A stretch of 64,000 nt of DNA. It comes from Ananas comosus (Eukaryota; Streptophyta; Magnoliopsida; Poales; Bromeliaceae). The notes beneath the pieces are model-generated. The model was not told the origin of the DNA and made no database searches. It worked only from the letters and a program-made list of their open reading frames with translations. This document shows positions 48,449 to 61,320 of this stretch, piece after piece. Every line of letters begins with the position of its first letter. Positions within the stretch are counted from its first letter, which is position 1. The stretch is taken from NCBI RefSeq assembly GCF_001540865.1, contig NC_033633.1, positions 9,501,031 through 9,565,030 on the forward strand, written 5' to 3'. The position numbers and the translations under genes are program-made.

Positions 48449-48794
48449 TTTTACACAGAATTTTTTCGCATTTAGCCCCTCTCAAAATTTATTTTTTATA
48501 AATAGTCTAATAAATTTATATTTGTATAAATAATCGTGTTTAAACATGATGATTTATTTATCCTGTTCAACTTAAAATTTCAAACATGACGCTCGCATGA
48601 CAAGGAGAAGGTCATATGTATAAATATAAATTTATTAGAGTTATTTATAAAATTAATTTTTTTTTGAGAGGGTTAAAAAAACCTTTCACGCCGAACAAGG
48701 ACAAGGAGGGGTATTTTGATCTTTTTCGCTCAGCTCCGAGGTCCATTTTCCTTCGATGCTAACGAGGCTCCCAAAACAACACTCCTCTCTTTTG

Positions 48795-48802
48795 TATAAA
48801 TA
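48795..48802 (+). promoter_or_regulatory. Probable TATA box of the acyl carrier protein gene
   Basis: TATAAATA, 150 bases upstream of the ATG at 48952, followed by a (CT)n run at about 48855-48890, a common plant core-promoter or 5'UTR feature. Its position fits a transcription start near 48830. Confidence 0.6.
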
Positions 48803-48844
48803 CCCCTAAACACAACTCCATTCACATTCTTCGTGAGCTCCGCT

Positions 48845-48888
<44 letters not shown>

Positions 48889-48951
48889 CTCTCTCGTATA
48901 GTCGTATCCCCCTCCCACCTCTCTCCTCCTCCCTCTTCGATCTCTCCGTCC

Positions 48952-51900
48952 ATGGCCTCCATCACCGGATCCGCGATCTCCTTCGCCGCCCCCGCGTTGC
49001 GGCGGAGCCAGGTATCGACCCGACCATCCTTTCCTCGATCTGATCCCTCGCTCTCGATTTGTTTCCCGTTCTAGGGTTTTGATTCGGTCTCCGAGGGACT
49101 TGTTGTTGGCTTGGATTTTAGATTTTGTGTTTATTTGGGTCGTTTGATGCTGTGGATGCTTAGAATGGTTTGGTGATTTTTATTAGGAAAGTTGATTTAT
49201 TGGGGTTTTGGGTTTAGTAATATGTGAGGCTCAAGGTATATCGTCGCGATCCGTTCGGAGATCGCTCGTTTTTTATCTGTTCCTCGTTCGAGGGCTTTTT
49301 GCTTAGGTTTTTGAGTGGCTTGTTTGTGGAGAACGTCATCAATTTGATCCTGGTTTTGATTCCGTGCTCAAAAAGGGTTCTGTGATGCTGTGGATGCTGG
49401 GTATGGGTTGGCGGTGTTAAAAGATGCCACCTTTTTCTGGGGATCTTACTGGGAAAGGAGATTTTCTGGGGTTTTATTTTGGTTTTTAAAAGTGTATGAG
49501 GTTTAATCGTTCTTCAGCTGTTCCTCGTTCTAGGGTTTTGATTAGGTTTTTTGAGCGACCTGTTGGCGGATAACGTGATATATTTAATCCTTGTTCTGAT
49601 TTCGTGCTTATGTTGGCTTAGTGATACTTTAGATTCCTGGAATAGTTTGATAGCGGTAAAAACTGCCATCCTTTTTGGGCATTTTATTGGGGAAGGTGAT
49701 TTTGTGGGCTTTTTGGGTTTATGAGCGGACGAGGTTAAGCTGTATCATCCCGAACCCTTTGGAAATCACGCTCTCTGTTGGTCTGTTCCCCATCCTAGGA
49801 TTCTGATTACTCTTTCTGGAGACTATTTTGATGGAGAGTGTGACAAATTTAATCCTGGTTTTGATTTTGTGCTTCAAAAGAGTATTTGATCTGTGGATTA
49901 TTGGAATGGTTTCATGGTGCTCTAAAAAGGCCTGCTTTTTGGGTTCTTTTTTGGGAAATCTGATTTATGGATTTTATTAGTGCATGAGTGTTCAAATATT
50001 AAGGTGTATTTGCTGTAAAATGAGTGGATTTTTCCTAATCTTCTTTTTCTTGGTTGTTCGATGATTATAAATGGTGACTGAGGTCATGTTTAGTTTCTTT
50101 TTCTTTATAGTGACTGGAAGGAATGAAACGTATGGTATTGAGGTTTTTCTTTTCTAGATTAGAAAACTTATTTTGTCCTTGTAGCATTGGTGATTTTCTG
50201 CATTGATTTGGTTTCGAAGTGTTTTGAGATGATACTCATTTATTGATTGATTTCTGATGGCAAAAAATGTTTTCTATCAGCTAAGATTTTGAAGGTTTTA
50301 TTTTGATTGTATGTCGGTGGCTTTTCAAATCTGAAGGAACAATTTATTTTTTTCAAAGGCTGCTATTATCAGGATCTTGAAATACTTTATGATTTAGTCC
50401 AGCAAAATGCAGCTTTTCTGAGTTTCTTATCCTCTTAACTACGATGACACTGCTTGCATGCTATAGGCTTGTATTTAGAGCTTTGTCTGTGTGCTATTCT
50501 TCATGCTCTGATGAAATGAAATGAGTGTTTGGATTAGTCAATCGATATTCTAAATGTGGAGAGTATAATGGTTTGATTTGTTTTTTTCTCTTCAAATGAG
50601 CCTAGACTATCATTTTGTCGTGAGATCCAGAGCTGATAAGTACTTAGTTATTTTTGAAATTATTTTCTAGGTTTATGATAGCTATTAACAAAGTTGATTA
50701 TTCAATTTTAATATGGCATTTGTATCTTCCTTTAGCCAACCTCTTTTCCTTGTTGTTTGGGGATTATTGGTGTTCGAAGGCATCGCGAATATGTTAGTGC
50801 ATGTAAAGTTTAGCTTTACTATAAGATTAACATAATTTGAGAAAGGAAACCGTAGTTCCTATACTATATTTTCTGAAAATACAGTGAGTATTTCAACAAG
50901 TGAATGTAGAATATGATGCTGATCTTTGGATAAGCTAATAGAATTCCTTGTTGGTTTTTCGTTCTCTATTCCTCTTTTTTAAATAATGATCTTGCTTGGG
51001 TGAGTCAAGCGTAAAAATTTGTATAAAATTATAAAAGACATTCCTTTTCCTCTTCTCTTTTTGCAAATTTAGAGAAACATGTAGATCATCATGCTTTGTC
51101 ATCACCTGTTGTGATTTATAAACAAAAGGTTAGCACATAGAGTGCCCTGCATGTCACTCTTATATTATGCGGCTTACTAACACCTAATATCTTGTGCAAA
51201 CGATGTGGATTTGTGTATATCATCTTTCCTGCCATTTATTTGTCAATATTGGCTATATCTGAAGTTATTTCTAGTTCCGCAATCTCTTTGAGTGATTAGT
51301 TCAAGAATTCAGAGATACCACACTGATAAAATGGTTTCATTATGCTTTCTCCGCATGTTCACCTTCTATCAACCAACCAATCTTTGCTTTCAGTCTTAGG
51401 TTCAGTATTGGTCATTCTTTGTATCCTTCTGCCGTGTATATTCCACGTGCATCCACTTCTAAGGAACTCCTAAGGCGTGAACAAAGAATGTGTTTGTTTC
51501 TATGCATTTATAACTTGTTGGATCATGGATGAGATGTAGTATCGGCATTCTGAACTTGTGGTGTCTCTTATGATGAAATGCCTACCTTTTGGGTTTAAGA
51601 AACATTTCGTTGTTTTGAAGAAAACGCTACTGCTTGGTATTATTGCTGTCAATAATTAGTTATTTGTCCTCTTGATTTTGGTTGAGAAGATTAAGCTTAT
51701 ATGTTGTATATTATGACTTATCTGTTCTCTGTTATTTGCTTCTTTTACACCTCTGTTACCCTATTTATCAGTGAAATGTCTTCTCAGTAATCATCTCAAC
51801 AATAGCTTTTTATGGATTGTGTGCAGGCAGTTAACAAGCTATCAAGTCTGAATTCAGTCTCTTTCTTCAGTGCAAGGAAGAGTTTTCCATCCATCGGTTC

Positions 51901-53352
51901 GGCTCCGTTACGGCTTCAGATTTCTTGTGCTGTATGTTTCAATAACCTGTATCTTGTGTTCCTTTTACTAGTTGTGCTTGTATTCGTAACACTTCTCAAG
52001 CTCATCTTGCGGCTTTGTTACCATCAATGAAATGGATTGTAGTCTTTTTGAGTTGTATAGACAGCTCACCATGGTTGATAATCCCTTATTCAGATGACTA
52101 ACAGCTGCATATTAGTGGGTGAACACGAGTAGACATACATGTATAACAATAAGTGCCTAGAGATGCTTTTTGTATGATCATAACAACTCTATGGCCTGTT
52201 CTGATGCATGAACATCTTGTTCAACATACCCTGTTTTATTTACTCAAGAAAAAAAAGTGGAAATCTGTTGATAGGGAGTGCGAAGAGTCATGCTACACTA
52301 CAACTGCATTCATACAGCCTCTGTAGTATATTTTTCTTTAATATGATAAATCACCTAGTAGACGGAATGCGCTATATTAAAATCACTTTGTAGGTGTTTA
52401 TGGGGCAATTGTCCCTTTCTTTGGGCTTTGAATTAGAAAATGGCCATGGGCCGTTGCTAATGTGCCTGCCCTACTATACAAAAGATGTTGTTCTATCTTA
52501 TCTGCTATCAGACCGACGTGTGGTTTCATGATTTAATCCGTTGATTTGAATGAAACTGATGATAGTCTCCTACTAAAATATGCTCTTCTTGTAGTTCTTA
52601 GTGTTGCTTGTGTACGTTTTCAGTCATCCTTTTCATTCTAAATCTGCTATGTGGTGATTTAATAGTGACAAGTGTTTGTATCTCCCTTTTACAGGCCAAA
52701 AAGGAGACTCTGGACAAGGTGTGTGAAATAGTGAAGAAGCAGTTAGCACTAGCTGACGGAACTGCTGTAACTGGAGAATCAAAGTTTACTGAACTCGGGG
52801 CTGATTCACTGGATACCGTAACTTTTCGAAGCATTTTTTTTTTTTTGTATTCTTTTCACGGCAAATTCACCCAATCTGCAAGTTGCAAGACGATGCAGAC
52901 TTGGAAAGAGTTTCCATTCCAGCAAATAGTTTTTAGCTCAAATTGTTTGGAATTTTGGAGCATCTTTATAGCATGGGTGAAATTGATTAGTCGGTTAGGC
53001 ACGGCTTTTGCATTATTTGGTTAAAACAACAATAGAGATAACCAAACTCTTGAGGCATTTCAAACAAGCTGGTTCTATTGATGCGCAACTCGTTCCCCTT
53101 TTTTGGTTTCTGATTTGGTTCTGTAAATCAAAGCTCCATAATTGTAAGAAAGCAAATTACTATATGTGTTGCATGTGTTACTTCTGGTCATTCGTCTTAC
53201 ATTGTTTATACTGATGCTTCTTGTAGGTTGAGATCGTGATGGGTCTCGAGGAGGCATTCGAGATCAGCGTGGACGAAGGTAGCGCCCAGGAGATCGCAAC
53301 GGTGCAGGACGCGGCCGATCTCATTGAGCAGCTCGTCGAGGCAAAGGCATAG
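48952..53352 (+). CDS. Plastid acyl carrier protein (4 exons)
   Basis: Exons: 48952-49011, 51827-51931, 52695-52817 and 53227-53352; all junctions are GT-AG in phase 0, giving 137 residues. Residues 1 to about 55 form a Ser/Ala/Arg-rich chloroplast transit peptide ([14 protein letters not shown]). The mature domain begins near [13 protein letters not shown]. Ser93 in GADSLDT is the 4'-phosphopantetheine attachment site, and [13 protein letters not shown] is the conserved helix that docks with fatty-acid-synthase enzymes. The protein carries growing acyl chains in type II fatty acid synthesis in plastids. Length and exon pattern fit plant ACPs. Intron 1 is long (2815 bp), which may carry regulatory sequence. 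No damage is seen. Confidence 0.94.
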
Positions 53353-53811
53353 GTGAAGAAGAAACAATAACAATGGTCCAGAAAAACCAAAAGGCTTGTC
53401 TTTCAATCATCTCTAGGTTTCACAATCTGCGAGTTTTTTAATATTAAATGTCTAGATGTCTGGTTAATTATGACCGATTTCACATCTGTTTTGCTGTACT
53501 GGAAAAATATTTTGATGAGCTTTTATTTTATTTAAAATAATTATCTAAGATTGTCCTATAATTTATTAGAATATGAAACACATTATTTGGTGATGTTTCT
53601 AAGTATTTGTCAAATTTGATTTGTTTGGTGTGTTTGGGATGTTTTGTTGTGCTAAAACTTGGTTAGTGTGACAGGGTAACATTTTACACTAATCTGGTAC
53701 TTCAATTATTTAGAGGGAACATTTTTTCTTTTATTTCCTTTTATGGAAACTGCACCTTCCTTGGAGGACCTTTGACGGTAATGTTGCCATTTAAAATTTT
53801 TTTTTTTAAAC

Positions 53812-54215
53812 ACTAATTTTATATAATTTATAATTTGATGTGTTGGAAATTTTTTTAAAAATATTTTTGTTATTATAATTGGTTAGCTGATTATGCTTCT
53901 AGCTAATATATGATAATTTGTTAAAAAAAAAAAAGCAAATTGTCTTTTTAGTTGTTTTTAAATGCTAATTTTATATAATTTATAATTTGATGTGTTGGAA
54001 ATTTTTTTAAAAATATTTTTGTTATTATAATTGGTTAGCTGATTATGCTTCTAGCTAATATATGATAATTTGTTAAAAAAAAAAAAGCAAATTGTCTTTT
54101 TAGTTGTTTTTAAATGCTAATTTTATATAATTTATAATTTGGTGTGTTGGCAATTTTTTTTAAAATTTTTTGTTCTTATAATTGGTTTGCTGAGAATGCT
54201 TCTAGCTAATAGATG
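53812..54215. repeat. 152-bp tandem repeat, about 2.7 copies
   Basis: Copies 1 and 2 are nearly identical, with GCTGATTATGCTTCTAGC at 53886 and 54038 giving the period; the third copy is more diverged and partial. AT-rich, each with a poly-A/poly-T stretch. Confidence 0.85.
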
Positions 54216-54349
54216 ACAATTTTTATTCTCTCCGCCCAAATAAATGCGAGAGAGATATTGATGGAAAATAGAAGAGAGAAATTAGGTTGTGTGAGTGCTG
54301 TGAATTTTTTTATGTAATTAAAAACTTTATTAGCGATATTTTTATGTGT

Positions 54350-54665
54350 ATTTTAATATCATAATCACTAGTCAAATTTTAGTAAAATTTAAGATCAGAA
54401 GTATTTATCTTACGCTAAATAGTGAAAGAAATTTTTTATAAAATTTTCATCAGATTTAAATTATTTTACACTGTTAAATTTACAAATACATCGCATCAAT
54501 TATTAAAATTATTAATTTTGAGATCTTTTGATCACTAGTCAAATGATGTCGAAAAAATATGAAATTTAATTTCTAAATACTTTCAAAAGTGTGGATCAAG
54601 TCTAACGGAGCGGATCGTCAATTTGGAAGCTATATCATTGAAAACAATTTAGTAGTACGGAGGCT
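54350..54665. mobile_element. Decayed relative of the foldback element at 58599
   Basis: The end portion (TTTTGATCACTAGTCAAATG, GATCAAGTCTAACGGAGC, GATCGTCAATTTGGAAGC, GTAGTACGGAGGC) tracks the right arm of the long-TIR element. The matching left arm is weak or lost. Confidence 0.55.
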
Positions 54666-54694
54666 TACATGTTACCGATAGTATACCAGCCTAG

Positions 54695-54727
<33 letters not shown>

Positions 54728-55365
54728 NTGATGAAACTCTCATGAAGAGAGAAAAAACAACTCATAAGCTTGATGAACACTTCCAAAGGACTAAAGCTAC
54801 ATTGTGTTTCAGTAGAGCAGTAGCATACATTAAAAAGCAGTCATTTAACCATTCATTTAAATTTTTGTGAATTCACCCCACCTCTTTAAGGCCTGTAATT
54901 GTAGTAGATAAAAGTACACAACAACAACAACACTTAGGTTTAGTGCAATCATAAACATCTTTAATCAGAAGAAACCTCTCGAATTCTCCAAAATGTGGAT
55001 GCTTGGCTTATATCTTGAGCTATCACTCCATCTGAAACCAGAGCACATTCCATCGAGTGTAACAGAAAAGCTTCAAGCTTTGCTCTACAAGATGGCATTG
55101 AAATAAAATAGTGAACTAAATGCTGCAAGACTTGGTTCTTGTAGTGAGTCCCACTAGTTTCAAATGGTACATCATTTGTAAATATTAGCCAAAGTGCAAT
55201 ATTTTAATATAGCATAGAAACTGAATACATCAAGAATGTTACACTCAGTAGATTACCGTTAATTTGCTAACCTTCAGAAGTAAAGCACCAGATTGCAATT
55301 AGAAGTCAAAAAAATTCATTGTGAGTTTCCATATATATATATATATATATGGATATATATATATA
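54666..55365. other. Intergenic DNA with (CT)n and (AT)n runs
   Basis: A (CT)n microsatellite at about 54698-54727 ends at a single N (54728), and an (AT)n palindromic run lies at 55329-55368. No gene seen. Confidence 0.5.
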
Positions 55366-58219
55366 TCCATATTACTTATAAAAGCGTGAGTTTTAAATTT
55401 TTTTCTCTTTCCAAAAATGTCCCTATTTTTTCTACTAATATTTTCATGTCCAGTAATTTTCAACCATTCGTTTCAAATAATTTTTCAAATAATAATTTAT
55501 TCTTAAATATAAATCTTAAGTTTTTACTATTCGATCTCATCCAACGATTATTTAGTATCTGTCGCTTTTCTTAACAAAAATACCCTCAATATCTCCTATC
55601 TACGCGTTTACAAATATCTACGCATTTTCTTAAATGTAATTTCCGCCGTAACTTAAAATATCCGTTATATCCTATCTACGACGTTTCTTAAATATTTTTG
55701 TTTCTCACACGTATTAGCACCAATCACATAATAAATAAAATTAAATTTATTCTATCTACACATTTTCTCAAACGCTTCATAAAGTAAAATATTCATTATC
55801 TCCTATTTAAGTGTTTCTCAAATATTTTTTTTCTCACACGTAATACCTGTGTCAATCACGCAGAATATTATTAGAAAGATTTAATACCCACCTTACAGTC
55901 ACGTAGAATATTATTAAAAAGATTTAATACCCACCTAAGCAAAACTAAATTGTTAATTGAATATAATTTTATATTTTTAAATTTTTTTAAGTAAAATATT
56001 CAAAAGTAATACCCGCCAAAATATTTTATGTGTTTCTCAAATATGGAGCTACCGACATGTCATCGGTGGTCCAGATACATGCGTATGATTTTTTAATTTT
56101 TTAAATAAAATATTCAAAAGTAATACTAGAGCACATCTTAAGCACTCGCATATAATATCTATACTATCCAATCTTTATCTCATCATAATATTTATTCACA
56201 CAAAGAATATATTTTTTTGAGACATATTTTCTTAGTAATATCTTTTTAATTTTCAACTATATTTTTCTCAAATATTTTTTTTTAGTAATATCCTTTCTCA
56301 TATGTCCCCGTCGCTAGCACCGGTATATCATAGCACATCGTCATCGTCGACACCGGCACATTGTTACTTTCACCACCTTCGTCATAGTTAGAGAGGTATT
56401 TTGATTCCACCTGAAATGTTTTATTTTTTTAATGTACATTTATACTATTTTAGTATATTTTTTTTAGTATTTTCTCATTTTTACGTATACTACATTCATC
56501 AAATATAAAGCATTTATTTTTTTAATAATATCATTTTTCATTTTTACCTATATTTTTCTTATATATTCTCAAATATTTTTTTTAGTAAATCCTTTTTTAT
56601 TTGTCACCGTTGCCGGCACCCGCACATGACCTTCATCACCTTTGTCACACGTATTTTGATCCCAGCTAGATTTTTTAATGTGCCTATATACTGTTATAGC
56701 ATTTTTTTTAGTATTTTCTTATTTTTACCAATACGTTTCTCAAATATAAAGTATATATTTTTTTAGTAATATCTTTATAAAGTATATTTTTTTAGTAATA
56801 TCTTTTTAAATATTTCCTTTATGACATATGTGCTAATCTTTTCTCACATAATACGCACGTTTTCTCAAATATTATGAAATACATATGAAAAATAGTTATA
56901 GTATAAATGAATTAAAAATATATAAAATTTATTTAGAGATAAATTAAAGTTAAAAAAATAATTAAATAATAGACATATACCACCAATAATGATTTAAAAT
57001 TTAAAATATAAATATAAATTTAATTTAAAATTAGATGTGACATTTTGAATTAAGAATAAATTAAAATTTTTATACTTTTAGATTACAATATATATCCAAT
57101 CTTCTAAATCTCCTTTCTGATGAGTGACACTTACTACCTATCATCTCATCATAATTTTAGTACCTACGCGTTTCTCAAATATCGTGCCTAATTAATATAT
57201 AATATTTTCACTATTTAACCTTTCAATCTCCTTATTCTTATCCCAATCTTACATATACTTATTCATTTTATTCATTTTCATACGTAATAACCGTCACCTA
57301 TGCATTTGTGCCGACACTACTTCATTCTCACCTTTGCTAGCATGACGTCGTCGTCCTCTGTACATTGCATGTATATCTACGGAAGTCCACAAATCATGTC
57401 GGCGTTGTTGATGCTACTGACATGTCATCGGTGGTCGAGATACATGCACATCGTCGGTAGTCGGCAATCTATGCCTTGACAATTCATGTACACATCAATC
57501 TAAAATACTCTCCCTCCTCTTATATCTATTGCTAATATATTTTCTTTTTTTTTGGATTATTCTTTCTTTTCTATTACTAATATATCTTTTTTTTAGTAAT
57601 TTAATTTTTAGTTAGATTTATTTTTTTTAATTAAAGATCTCAAAGTCTCAGCCCAATTATTTTTCTTTTCATTATCTTTAATTTCTTCCTAAACAAAGTT
57701 TTATAATTAAATTCAAATTATATTTCCGTTTTTTAGTTAACATATTTAAATAATATGATTTTCTTTACATATAATATACTAACATCATCTATTAAACTTT
57801 AATATATAAAATACTACATTAATTGGCTATCACCTGCACATACTCAATGTATATACAAATACCACACCTCTAAAAAGCTCACGAATTTAAATTAGAATTC
57901 AATTTATATTCTATGAAAATAAAAAAAATTACAAAATTCATAAATATAATCATGCTCTATGACATTATATATTTCCAGCATCTACTTACCAAATTCATCA
58001 ACTTTTTTTATATTGTTAATTTTTATGTTCATTTAATATCTAGATATTATGATTTTAAAAATTTATAAATTTTAATGTATAATTTTTTAAAAACAAATGT
58101 TAAATATTGAATGCAGTGTACAAAATATGTACATTGAGTACAGGAAAAAACTTCTCAAAATATGAACAATAAGATTCAAAATTCTCCCAAAATTGTATTA
58201 ATATTTTTACGATCCTTTT

Positions 58220-58254
<35 letters not shown>

Positions 58255-58258
<4 letters not shown>

Positions 58259-58485
58259 TCAGGCTATGGTGCATGTAAAAGCACCAAGCACTTGGTGCTT
58301 GTAAAATTTTTACCGTTAGATCACGCCTTTAATCATTTTCACTCGTTATATTATACTATTCAACCAACTAACCACTAAACCCTAGGGGGCCCACATCATC
58401 CTAACTACACATTCCTTAATCCAAGGGCCGAAAACTTACAAGTACCAATGATTTGGTACTTTTAAAAGCCTAGGAGCTCATATAA
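58255..58485. mobile_element. Inverted-repeat element (about 230 bp) within TA-rich DNA
   Basis: Left GAGTCAGGCTATGGTGCATG..AAAAGCACCAAGCA and right complement GAGCTCCTAGGCTTTTAAAA..GTACCAAATCA align as inverted ends over about 50 bp. Flanks are TATAT repeats, which hides the TSD. No coding capacity. Confidence 0.6.
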
Positions 58486-58598
58486 TAATATATATTATAT
58501 ATATATTATATATATATAGAGATCGAGAGGAGAGAAGGCGAAGGAGAGGAGAGAAGAGACGAGATGGAGCAGAGAGAGAGAGAGAGAGTATGGACTGT

Positions 58599-59125
58599 CT
58601 GTGCTCTAGGCAGCGCGGAGGCCTCCGTGTCCTGAGCTTTAGATGATGAATTTTCAAATCGACGATCGGCTCCGTTAGACTTGATCTAGCACATTTGAAG
58701 TTTCTATAAAATAATTTTTGCGATTTTTTGTTATCACTTACCTAGTGATCGAAAGGATTCAAAATCCATAATTTTTAATGGTTGATATCTGCCGTTTTCA
58801 AGTTTAACGGTATAGAAGTATTCAAATCAGATGAAATTTTAATACAAAATTTTTTATACTATCTACAACAAAATTAATATTTCTGATCGAAAATTTTAGT
58901 ACTATATCACTACTTTTTATAGGATTTTTATTTTCAGCCGTTAAAAATTATTGATTTTGAATCCTTTTGATTGCTAGATAAATGATATCGAAAAATTGCA
59001 AAAATTATTTTCTAGAAACTTCAAATACGCCAGATCAAGTTTAATGGAGCCGATCGTCGATTCGGAAACTCCATCATCGAAAACGGCTCAGGAGCACGGA
59101 GGCCTCCGTGCTCCTGAGAGCACAG
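58599..59125. mobile_element. Long-TIR foldback element (527 bp)
   Basis: Arms of about 190 bp (58599-58790 and 58930-59125) are inverted copies, starting CTGTGCTCT on both sides and sharing TCGACGATCGGCTCC and ATAATTTTTGC. The right arm ends in a perfect 32-bp palindrome (59087-59118) centred on GGAGG|CCTCC. The element could fold into one long hairpin. There is no coding capacity. Confidence 0.8.
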
Positions 59126-59519
59126 CAGCCCTGCTTATATATATATGGGCTTTTTTTGCAAATAGCCCCCTTACAAATTTTTTTTTTTAAATTGGCCCTG
59201 TCAAAAATTTATTTGCAAAAATGGCCCTGGCCTCGCCACGTCAGCGCCACGTCAGCGCCACGTATTTACATATGTATATATAATTTTTTTTCATGACGAC
59301 GAACCATGTATTTTTCTTTCTATTATTATTTATTGTTTGCACTTATCTTATTGGGTTTAAAGTATTATTGGGTCTAAGGTTCATTTCTTATCTAAGATCG
59401 GAGGAATCAACTCTTCATTAATCGATGGAGATTGGGTGAAGTTTTCACTCGTAAAGGGTGGCCAACGTTGCTCGAGGACGCCTTAGGATCTAGTTTGTGG
59501 GTTTTTTTTTATAATTTGG

Positions 59520-60320
59520 TATATAATCATTTAGATTTGTGCGTTACCTCGTTAATTGTTGTGGTTTTAGCATCTTTGAGGGTTCTAGTGTCTAAATGTA
59601 TTTAGATCTGTTTTTTTTTTTGTTTATTATCTGTAATAATAGTTCAGAAGCGTGTATTGCCTCATTAGCTGTAGAGGTTTTTGGATCTTTGAGGGTTCCT
59701 GCGGCTAAGTGTACTTTGATGTGTTAGTTAGGCTGTTCTTTTGCTCAATATCCCTTTGTTCTATACCCCAGATGTTACTCTCACAAATCCCATAGTTTGT
59801 GTGTTTTTTGTTGAATATTTGTATGTTAATAGTTTAGAATCGTCAATTACATCATTAGCTGTTGCGGTTTTGGGATCTTTGAGGTTCTAGTGGCTAAGTG
59901 TGTTGTGATGTGGTTTTTCCGTCGAATATTTGTATATTAATGGTTTAGATTCTAGATTCGTGCATTACCCCATTAGCTAATGTGGTCTTGGGAACTTTGA
60001 GGGTTCTAGTGGCTGACTGTGTTATGATGTGGGGTTTTTGTTGATTATTACCTCGTTAACTGTTGTGGTTTTGGGATCTTTGAGAAAATTTCAGTGGCTA
60101 AGTGTGTTATGATCTGGTTTTTTGTTGATTATTTTTTATAACAATGGTTTTGACGCGTGGGGTACCTCGTTAGTTGCTGTTGCTTTGTGATCTTTGAGGT
60201 GCTAGTGGTTAAGTGTAATTTTTGGGTTGATTCTTTGTGTTTTAAGAGTTTAGATTCGCGCATTGCCTCGTTAGCTGCGGTGGTTTTGGGATCTTTGAGG
60301 GTTCTTGTGGCTAATTGCAC
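59520..60320. repeat. Degenerate tandem array, unit roughly 100-130 bp
   Basis: About seven units contain the ordered words CATTAGCTGTTG.GG, TTTTGGGATCTTTGAGGGTTC, AGTGGCTAAGTGTG and TTTTTTGTTGATTATT. The spacing varies and copies are diverged. Non-coding. Confidence 0.75.
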
Positions 60321-60329
60321 TTTGGTGTG

Positions 60330-60800
60330 CTAGCTAAGCTTCTTCTCACCCTCGCCCTCCTTCTCCCTCCTCTGCGTGGTGAGAAACGTGGTAGCCTGCC
60401 GCCCCCACGCTAGAGACTACCGCCCCGCGGAGAGCTTGCCCATCACTACGCGGACCTTGAGGTAGCCTGCCACCTTCGCTGGCGAGCTAGGCCCAAGAAG
60501 CTAGCTAGAGAGCTAGGGGGGAGGCTCTCGCCGCATTAACCCACCCCTCTCTCTCCACTCCCCAACTACTTACAAAGAAACCTCTACCCTAAGCACCTCC
60601 TCCTTACTAGCCCGGGCTTGCCCCTTCGTGAAGATGACGAATACAAATGCCAATTAAAGTATGTCCCGGGATGTTTTGTATATTAAATCCCAAAAAAAAC
60701 GTTTATCGGGGGGCTATTTAAAATAAATATTTTTATCGGAGCAGGTTTTTAATAAACGTTTTTACCGGGACGGGGACGGTGCGGTCGCGGTGCAGTCGCG
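60330..60800. other. GC-rich stretch beside the palindrome array
   Basis: GC-rich words (CGCCCCCACGC, GGGCTTGCCCC) and then repeats of the form ATTAAA..CGTTTTTACCGGGACGGGG. No frame resembles a protein. It may be the outer part of the left arm of the structure at 60804. Confidence 0.35.
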
Positions 60801-60803
60801 GTG

Positions 60804-61261
60804 CGCCCGTCCCGCCCGGGTCCACAAATTCAACTTGTGCCACTTGGTAAGTGGCACAAGTTATGTTTTAAAAACATAACCTGTGCCACTTACCAAGTGG
60901 CATAAGTTATGTTTATGAGGTTGTTACTGATTCAACCTCCATAAACATAATCTGTGCCACTTGGTAAGTGGCACAGGTTAATAAACATAACCTGTGCCAC
61001 TTACCAAGTGGCACAGGTTATGTTTATGAAGCTAGAATCAATAAAACATAACCTGTGCCACTTAGTAAGTGGCACAGGATATGTTTTTAAAACATAACTT
61101 GTGCCACTTACCAAGTGGCACAGGCTATGTTTATAAAGCTAGAATCAATAAAACATAACCTGTGCCACTTAGTAAGTGGCACAGGTTATGTTTTTGAAAC
61201 ATAACTTGTGCCACTTACCAAGTGGCACAAGTTGAATTGGTAGACCGGGTCGGGGCGGGCG
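60804..61261. repeat. Array of eight hairpin-forming palindromes inside a larger inverted repeat
   Basis: Eight units built on TGTGCCACTT-ACC-AAGTGGCACA (or its GGT/AGT-centred form) start near 60832, 60878, 60948, 60989, 61050, 61096, 61157 and 61203. Arms are 10-14 bp with 3-base centres. Neighbouring units are joined by ATGTTTT..AAAACAT, itself palindromic, and pairs are separated by ATGTTTAT.AAGCTAGAATCA spacers, giving a 107-bp higher-order repeat. The outermost arms (CGCCCGTCCCGCCCGGGTCC and the mirror at 61237-61261) are inverted copies, cut on the right by an N. Confidence 0.85.
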
Positions 61262-61262
61262 N

Positions 61263-61318
<56 letters not shown>
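61262..61318. repeat. Single N followed by a (TA)n microsatellite
   Basis: N at 61262, then an uninterrupted TA run to about 61317. The N at the junction suggests an unresolved join in a structure that is hard to assemble. Confidence 0.9.

Positions 61319-61320
<2 letters not shown>

Noticed and set aside
60804..61261. CRISPR-like array
   Set aside because: Repeats are palindromic and regularly spaced, but the spacers are not unique and are themselves repeated, and this is a plant nuclear genome.
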